In this document: positions 63,693 through 64,000 of the stretch, piece after piece
How positions within the stretch are numbered: the first letter of the stretch is position 1
Layout of the letters: each line of letters opens with the position of its first letter
From: JBALVT01 sp965262875
GTDB lineage: Bacteria > Pseudomonadota > Gammaproteobacteria > Pseudomonadales > Halieaceae
Direction of reading: 5' to 3'
Length of the DNA: 64,000 nucleotides
NCBI GenBank assembly: GCA_965262875.1
Contig: OZ253569.1
Span: 5,332,001-5,396,000 of the forward strand
Made by a program: the position numbers and the translations under genes
The notes under the pieces: model-generated
Databases searched by the model: none
Told to the model about the DNA's origin: nothing
What the model saw: the letters and a program-made list of their open reading frames with translations, nothing else

Positions 63693-64000
63693 TTACAATA
63701 CAGGCAGTTCCAAATGAGAGAACAGCTCGTCCAGCTCGGCTTTACTGTGTCTCATGAATGCCTCAGTGACCAGATCTCGAGTGAGATGTGGTGCAAATTC
63801 TTCGATAAAATCGTACATGTAACCACGCAGGAAAGTACCTTTTCGGCAGCCGATTTTGGTGATGCTGCTGGTGAAGAGATGACTTGCATCCAGCGCCACC
63901 ATGTCACTGTCGGTCTCTTTGTCGTAGGCCATGCCCGCTACAATTCCGATACCCAGGCCCAGGCGTACGTACGTCTTGATGACGTCGGCGTCGGCCGCTG
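63693..64000 (-). CDS. cysB: LysR-type regulator CysB (3' part only)
   Basis: Runs off the right edge; about 102 C-terminal residues are present. KTYVRLGLGIGIVAGMAYD, then HLFTSSITKIGCRKGTFLRG and MYDFIEEFAPHLTRD, are typical of the CysB effector domain. CysB responds to N-acetylserine and sulfide to control cysteine synthesis. The helix-turn-helix lies outside the window. Confidence 0.92.
   Translation of the reverse strand, partial: AADADVIKTYVRLGLGIGIVAGMAYDKETDSDMVALDASHLFTSSITKIGCRKGTFLRGYMYDFIEEFAPHLTRDLVTEAFMRHSKAELDELFSHLELPVL

Noticed and set aside
1..64000. tRNA, rRNA or CRISPR arrays
   Set aside because: I saw no cloverleaf-like gene with TTCRANY and anticodon arms, no rRNA stretch and no regularly spaced direct repeats.

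Overview
The window is a piece of a gammaproteobacterial chromosome of about 50% GC, carrying a heavy load of mobile DNA. The lineage call rests on three runs of conserved gene order: ftsK-lolA-rarA-crcB-serS-cysG, trxB-aat-ate(bpt)-infA-clpA-clpS and rluE-nudJ-mnmA-hflD-purB-roxA. Carbon genes (propionyl-CoA carboxylase, methylmalonyl-CoA mutase), a DUF4382 lipoprotein and a TIGR04219 barrel suggest a marine heterotroph, perhaps near Cellvibrionales. That narrower placement is inference.

Layout. 1-4440: a small uptake and catabolism cluster (NitT/TauT-type ABC permease and binding protein, VOC enzyme, fumarylacetoacetate-hydrolase family enzyme) with a GntR/FCD regulator and a TauE/SafE exporter. 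Two matching operators sit exactly 78 nt upstream of the two target start codons. 4445-9843: stacked mobile elements, namely a relic transposase holding an ISL3 element, then an IS3 element split by a complete group II intron. 10053-12491: a GGDEF diguanylate cyclase and a Yip1-type membrane protein. 12774-14822: a decayed transposon unit (SEC-C protein, frameshifted DUF6788 gene, frameshifted transposase) that cut off the start of an alcohol dehydrogenase gene. 15779-20737: an uncharacterised protein, a DUF1330-like protein, the Prc tail-specific protease and a J-domain protein.

20939-31079: core genes cysG, serS, crcB, rarA, lolA and ftsK on the minus strand and trxB on the plus strand, with a broken M28 peptidase gene inside the run. 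31048-42853: the trxB-aat-ate-infA-clpA-clpS region, opened twice by mobile DNA. One IS splits aat, and an IS21 element carrying a second IS21 element lies between ate and infA. The N-degron route therefore keeps Bpt, ClpS and ClpA but appears to have lost Aat. 42990-43568: palindromic repeats, a 156-bp MITE-like unit and a short coding remnant. 43632-48942: tRNA/rRNA modification and purine genes. 48929-50773: a small gene split by a second ISL3 copy with a perfect 8-bp target duplication.

50788-52986: envelope and Rieske genes. 53039-61260: a five-gene minus-strand operon for propionyl-CoA to succinyl-CoA (carboxylase beta and a long alpha subunit, epimerase, B12-dependent mutase, MeaB chaperone). 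61579-64000: pabB, thrH and the 3' part of cysB.

Mobile or mobile-derived DNA takes up about 15.5 kb of the 64 kb. At least three host genes can be shown to be broken or truncated by it (aat, the 48929 gene, the alcohol dehydrogenase). No tRNA, rRNA or CRISPR array was seen.
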